A DNA stretch of 64,000 nt from Neoceratodus forsteri (Eukaryota > Chordata > Ceratodontiformes > Ceratodontidae), in contig CM057455.1 of assembly GCA_016271365.2 (NCBI GenBank), positions 1,562,186,501-1,562,250,500 of the forward strand, read 5' to 3'. Shown here in pieces: positions 60,301 through 64,000 of the stretch (its first letter is position 1; each line of letters starts with the position of its first letter). Both the position numbers and the translations under genes were made by a program. A model generated the notes under the pieces. The model did not search any database, was not told the DNA's origin, and saw nothing but the letters and a program-made list of their open reading frames with translations.

Positions 60301-61167
60301 AAGGGGTTAAAACTTTTCAACAACTTTCGCAGGAGTTTTCCCTCCCTGCCTCTGATTTTTTTAGATATATACAATTTAGGCACTTTTTATTAGGCAAGGA
60401 TTGTAAAAAAGATAGACCTGGTGATAAAGATAATAACCCACTGGTGGATGTCATGAGAGCTGAGGCCAATAGATTAGAAACAAAAGGATTCATCTCTCAG
60501 ATGGTGGGTTATGGCTCTGATTTAGAGCCAGATTCCATGGTTTCTATAAAATCAAGCTGGACCCTGGAAATTGGAAAAGAAATTGCTGCTCCAGCTTGGG
60601 GCATGATATGGGAAGCTATACATTCAACCACCGCTTCTAATAGCTGGTGGGAGTTTCGGTGAAAGGTGGTCTCTAGATATTTTCGCACCCCGGTAATTAC
60701 TAAACATTTTGATAAAAATTTCACAGATCTTTGCTGGAGAGAGTATGGGAAAAAAGGCACGCACCTACATATATTTTGGGAATGTCCACACATCAATAAT
60801 TTCTGGATACAGATAAGGGACCAAGTGAGTGCAGTTCTTGGGGTACTCATACCAGATGACCCCGTAACATGGGGTTCTTGGGCTGTACCCTAATCAGGTT
60901 AAGCTAAAGTCTCAGCGGTACCTGTTTAATATACTGGTGGCCTTGGCTCTCAAGGCAATTACTTAATGTTGGTTGTCCAAAGTCAGTCCTATCTCTAATG
61001 CTTGGTATAAGAACTGTTTGTCTATCCTGGACATGGAGTGCCTCACTGCTAAAGTGAGACTACAAAGGGATAGATTTAAATTACGATGGATGCCTTTTTT
61101 TAATTTTCAGGCTCAGAGAGAGCAAATTAATGTGCTGGAAGTCTTAGCTAAATACGCTTGTCAGTGA
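57328..61167 (+). pseudogene. L1 ORF2 (endonuclease plus reverse transcriptase), degenerate
   Basis: ATG at 57328. EN blocks: LKIISINVKGING, VCLQETKLSDYE, AAIYAPTPP, VGDWNCVENSDLDR, DFTFFSLVTKTYSRLDRFYT and FSDHAMISA. RT blocks: KAPGPDGF, GSYHPISLINQDAKMLAKIL, DQTGFIPGRHIQDNIRLL, ALDAEKAFDQLDW, GTRQGCPLSPLLFVLCMEPF and SLYTDDTLLYI (YADD altered to YTDD). C-terminal: GTHLHIFWECPHINNFW and KVRLQRDRFKLRWMPFFNF. Lesions: TGA 57391, a one-base deletion in the G run 58728-58733, TGA 59211, TAA 60300, TGA 60660, TAA 60891 and a frame change before 60973. The C-terminal CxxC-H-C knuckle lacks its second Cys (CWREYG). Length matches L1 ORF2. Confidence 0.92.
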
Positions 61168-61661
61168 AGGGAAGATATGTATCCCTCCAGTTTTTTCCTC
61201 TCCTTCCGGTGTGGGGAGAAGGGGACCCGTCAGATATAAGGTATTATTGGAGGCTAGCCCTCCCTTCAGGAGAATGTAAGGATAAGGGAATATCCCACTG
61301 TTGTTACACTTCAGAGCTTCATAGGGCTTTGTCCCTCAAATCTAGTTGTTTATCACAAAGATAATAAAAGTCTGTGTTTCCTTCCCCCTTCTTTTTTTTT
61401 TTCTTCTCTCTCTTCTATCTTTGTGTGACACCTTATTCGTTTTTTATTAAGGTTTGGTGCAATGTGTATTGGACTCTAGTTAATATATGGAATGGTTCTA
61501 AAAGAGGTATATGATGTATTTACATACAATGTTCTAGATGAGTTGACTACCATCTGTGTATTGTCCAAATGCATATCAACTCTTTGTGTTGAATAGAAGT
61601 GAATCTGTAATGTCTATACTGTTGCATCTTAAAATACGATAAAATTGTTATTTCAAAAAAA
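61168..61661 (+). terminator. L1 3' UTR and tail
   Basis: Contains AATAAA at 61362-61367, a long T/C-rich tract (61377-61420), and an A-rich terminus joined to the TSD. Unlike the L1 at 7017-7093 it has no G-run tract, supporting a separate family. Confidence 0.75.
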
Positions 61662-61676
61662 GAAATCCAGGGACTG

Positions 61677-62500
61677 CTCAGCAAGGGGATGTTGTAAGGG
61701 AAGGATGGGGTTATCACTGGATACCAAGTTCTGCTTGGCATAGGGAGTCTGTCTCTGTTGCCTTTGAGAACAGTTTGGTGCTTTGATCAATACATCTGTA
61801 GTGTTGTTATTAGAAATCTGTTACAGCATATTACTGTTCCTCAGAACAGAGATGGGGTGAGGGATGCGGCCTGAGTAAAAGGTGTTTCTTGTCAGGGGGC
61901 TTGATGAGAGACATGGTGCCACTGGGTATCAGGGACTGCTTGGCGTTTGGTGGAGTGATGGAGTGGTGCCACTTGATGGCAGGAACTACTTGATAGTGAG
62001 ATGGAGTGAGGGTTTGATGCTAGGAACTCTTTCACATGGAGCAGGTTGAGGCTGGAACTGCCATCGGATGCCAGAGACTGCATGGCATAGAGATGGGGTG
62101 AGAGTGGGGTTACCGGTAGATGCCAGAGATTGCTTTGAACAGGGGCATGATGAGGGACAGGGTGCCACTGGATACCAGGGATGCTTCACACAGTGCTGGG
62201 TGAAGGAAGGATGTCACTGGACACCAGGGACTGCTTTGCATTTGGCAAAATGAAGGAATGTGTGCCACAGAACACCAGAGACTGCTTGGAATGGGGATGG
62301 ATTGAGGGAGGGGATACCACTGGATTCAATGAATGGCTTGGCATCTGGTGGTGAGAGAGGTGAGGTCATATGCCAGGGACTGATTTGCATGTGACAGCAA
62401 AAGGGTGGGCCACTGGATACTAGGATGTGTTAATCACTGGATTGGGAAAGGGAGAGGCTGTCACTGGATGAGAGGGACTGCTTGCTGCAAACTGTATTTA
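61677..62500. repeat. Minisatellite (~55-65-bp unit), right part
   Basis: About ten degenerate units around 'gccactggataccagggact gcttggcatggg...gatggggtgaggg'. It is interrupted by about 130 bp of unrelated DNA (61745-61880). It is the continuation of 54860-55039 across the L1. Confidence 0.8.
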
Positions 62501-62935
62501 CAATGCTTGCCACATGCCTGAATTTTTAGTACGACTTAGTGTGTATTTGTTGTTACAAATCCTTTTAAACAGGAATGGAAATTCATTGTAAAAAGAATAC
62601 ATTTAGGTACCAGTTAGGGTAGAGTTACCAAAATCACAAAAGTCTGGAAGTCCATGTTAGGTTAAATAGTTTTCCTACATCTTGGTGAATGCGTGGTGTG
62701 GTATTCTAAGGATTTGAATGATCACTCAAAACAGTAATGGCATAACTCCAACTTCCCACACTCTAATAGTGTAGTAACATAATAACTTAAGGCTGGAAAG
62801 GGACTCGAGGCCCAACATGTTTGTCTCCTCTGCTTTATAAGCATTGATGGAAAAACATGCTGTGCAAACGTATCAAATCCACTTTATAGAGATTTCCAAC
62901 CTACTGTATTACTCAGGGTACACAGTAATAGTAGT
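62501..62935. other. Anonymous sequence, no gene recognised
   Basis: AT-rich, no ORF or repeat boundary recognised. Confidence 0.5.
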
Positions 62936-63390
62936 AGTAAAACTTTTATTCTGATTTCAGAAAAGGATAGCCCAACTGGGCCGAAGCTCATTTTCAATGG
63001 GGACCCATGGTACATGAGATAACAGTTTCACAATTAAAATATTATTTACGAAATACATAGTAAAACAACAATACCATACTTTACACAATAAATAAATTTA
63101 ACTTAATCACAACAGGCTCTTGATAACTTAGCAGTATTTACAATCCAGGTTTTTATAACACTTCAAAATATTTTACCTTTATGCAACCTCAGATGGCCAG
63201 GTAGGCTGTTCCATAATTTAGGGCCCATACAGGTAAAGCTGGAGTTTCCCTTTACAGTTTTCATGACTGGCACCATATATTCAATTTCCCCGGCTGTAAG
63301 TAAACCCTCTTTTATGTTCTGTTCCCTTACCAGTTCTGATAAGTAAACAGGCATTTTTTTGAGATGGTATTTATAAATCAGATGGATCAT
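62936..63390 (-). mobile_element. L2-like LINE 3' fragment
   Basis: ORF 63163-63390 (75 aa, minus) reads HLKKMPVYLSELVREQN, then CMGPKLWNSLPGHLR, the C-terminal ...LWNSLP block of L2-type ORF2. The 3' UTR ends with cattttcaatggggacccat and tttattctgatttcag in plus orientation. Truncated upstream at about 63395. Confidence 0.6.
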
Positions 63391-63395
63391 ATGGG

Positions 63396-64000
63396 GCAGG
63401 ATTCACAAAAAATATGCGCCTGGCGCAACGCAGATGCACCAGCGCAAGGCAGATGCGCTGAGCCCACGCATAGCCATTCACAGAGGCATGCACCATGCCA
63501 AGCGCCAAGCGCAGCACCACTGTGAATCACCACAGGAAACATCGGTGGAACTGCAGATATGCCAGCGCAACGAGCGATGCATCAGGGCAAGCAGGATGCC
63601 CTGCAGCCACACAGGGTAGCCAGGCAGAACTAATGGAGCAAAACAGCAGGGCAAGAGGAGCAACCACAGAGCTGGAACAAACAGACCCACTGACACAAGT
63701 GTAGAGTAAAACATGTTTATAAAAGGTAATGGGCATATAAACTGTACAAACCAAAAGTCATAAAAGGAACAACAACAGCATCAACAAACAGGGAAGAGGG
63801 GAGCAGGGACAGGAAGGAGGATAGGAAAGGGACAAAAACAGGGGACAGGGTAGGGCAACTATTTACATGGAATGTCCCCCAGAAAGTGGCAGGGGGACAC
63901 TAGCGGTGCTGTGCCCTGCCACGTAGCACCCTGGCACATACTGGAAGGCACAGCATGACGCTCCACGGGGCAGCTGACAGGTGCTGAACTGTCCGTGAGA
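63396..64000. mobile_element. Possible inverted-repeat DNA element, cut by the window edge
   Basis: Begins ggggcaggattcacaaa, a typical DNA-transposon tip. It changes abruptly to CpG- and GC-rich sequence (gcgcctggcgcaacgcagat, agcgcaaggcagatgcgctg). The other end lies outside the window, so it cannot be confirmed. ORFs on both strands have no recognised domain. Confidence 0.35.

Larger units (their letters stand above)
55040..61661 (+). mobile_element. Near-full-length L1 retrotransposon (6.6 kb)
   Basis: Perfect 15-bp TSD gaaatccagggactg at 55025-55039 and 61662-61676. It includes a 5' UTR, ORF1, a 1.1-kb spacer, ORF2, a 3' UTR and a short A-rich tail (61651-61661). The identical TSDs and only a few disabling mutations indicate a relatively recent insertion. 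It landed inside a ~60-bp minisatellite. ORF1 (coiled coil plus RNA-binding) and ORF2 (endonuclease plus RT) together make the RNP that copies L1 RNA into DNA. This copy cannot do so because both ORFs are interrupted. Confidence 0.95.

Overview
This window looks like intergenic or deep-intronic DNA from a large, repeat-rich vertebrate genome, most likely an amphibian. I could support no host exon, no canonical tRNA or rRNA gene, and no CRISPR or bacterial operon structure. The organism call rests on the mix of L1, L2-like and CR1-like non-LTR retrotransposons, MIR-like SINEs, hAT and 3-bp-TSD MITEs, abundant microsatellites, and a CR1 3' tail ('ggcagataaggacc...ccatccagtctgccca') that I associate with caecilian-type genomes. 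Lungfish, coelacanth or another tetrapod cannot be excluded. Nearly every recognisable coding segment is a transposable-element pseudogene. Layout: 0-4.3 kb holds copy A of a diverged long repeat (59-1700), two foldback elements, a very long hairpin (2651-3040) and microsatellites. 4.36-7.28 kb is a 5'-truncated L1 bounded by a 16-bp target-site duplication (TSD). 7.3-12.2 kb is mostly anonymous, with a foldback, a CR1 tail and a short hairpin. 12.25-17.37 kb is a long L2-like LINE with two tandem arrays at its 5' end, a degenerate 2A-like motif before its endonuclease, and a 309-bp hAT MITE with a perfect 8-bp TSD in its 3' end. 20.37-23.34 kb holds two CR1 halves in opposite orientation that look like one 5'-inverted insertion. 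25.4-28.2 kb is another CR1, split by a tRNA-derived SINE with an 11-bp TSD. 32.18-35.65 kb is copy B of the long repeat, carrying an extra 1.85-kb segment. 35.73-39.50 kb is a composite hAT-like element with 8-bp TSDs, a six-unit 152-bp internal satellite and a nested CR1. 39.6-45.5 kb is a mosaic of LINE tails, opposed MIR-like SINEs, hairpins and a 3-bp-TSD MITE. 45.9-54.8 kb holds another such MITE, direct repeats, a single-copy-looking stretch and LINE fragments. 54.86-62.5 kb is a roughly 60-bp minisatellite split by a near-complete 6.6-kb L1 with a perfect 15-bp TSD. 62.9-64.0 kb has an L2-like tail and the probable start of another inverted-repeat element. The elements do not form a pathway. 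They record successive, often nested insertions. The three most informative structures are the young L1, the 2A-bearing L2-like element, and the hAT composite with its internal satellite. Coordinates of repeat edges are by eye and may be off by a few to tens of bases.
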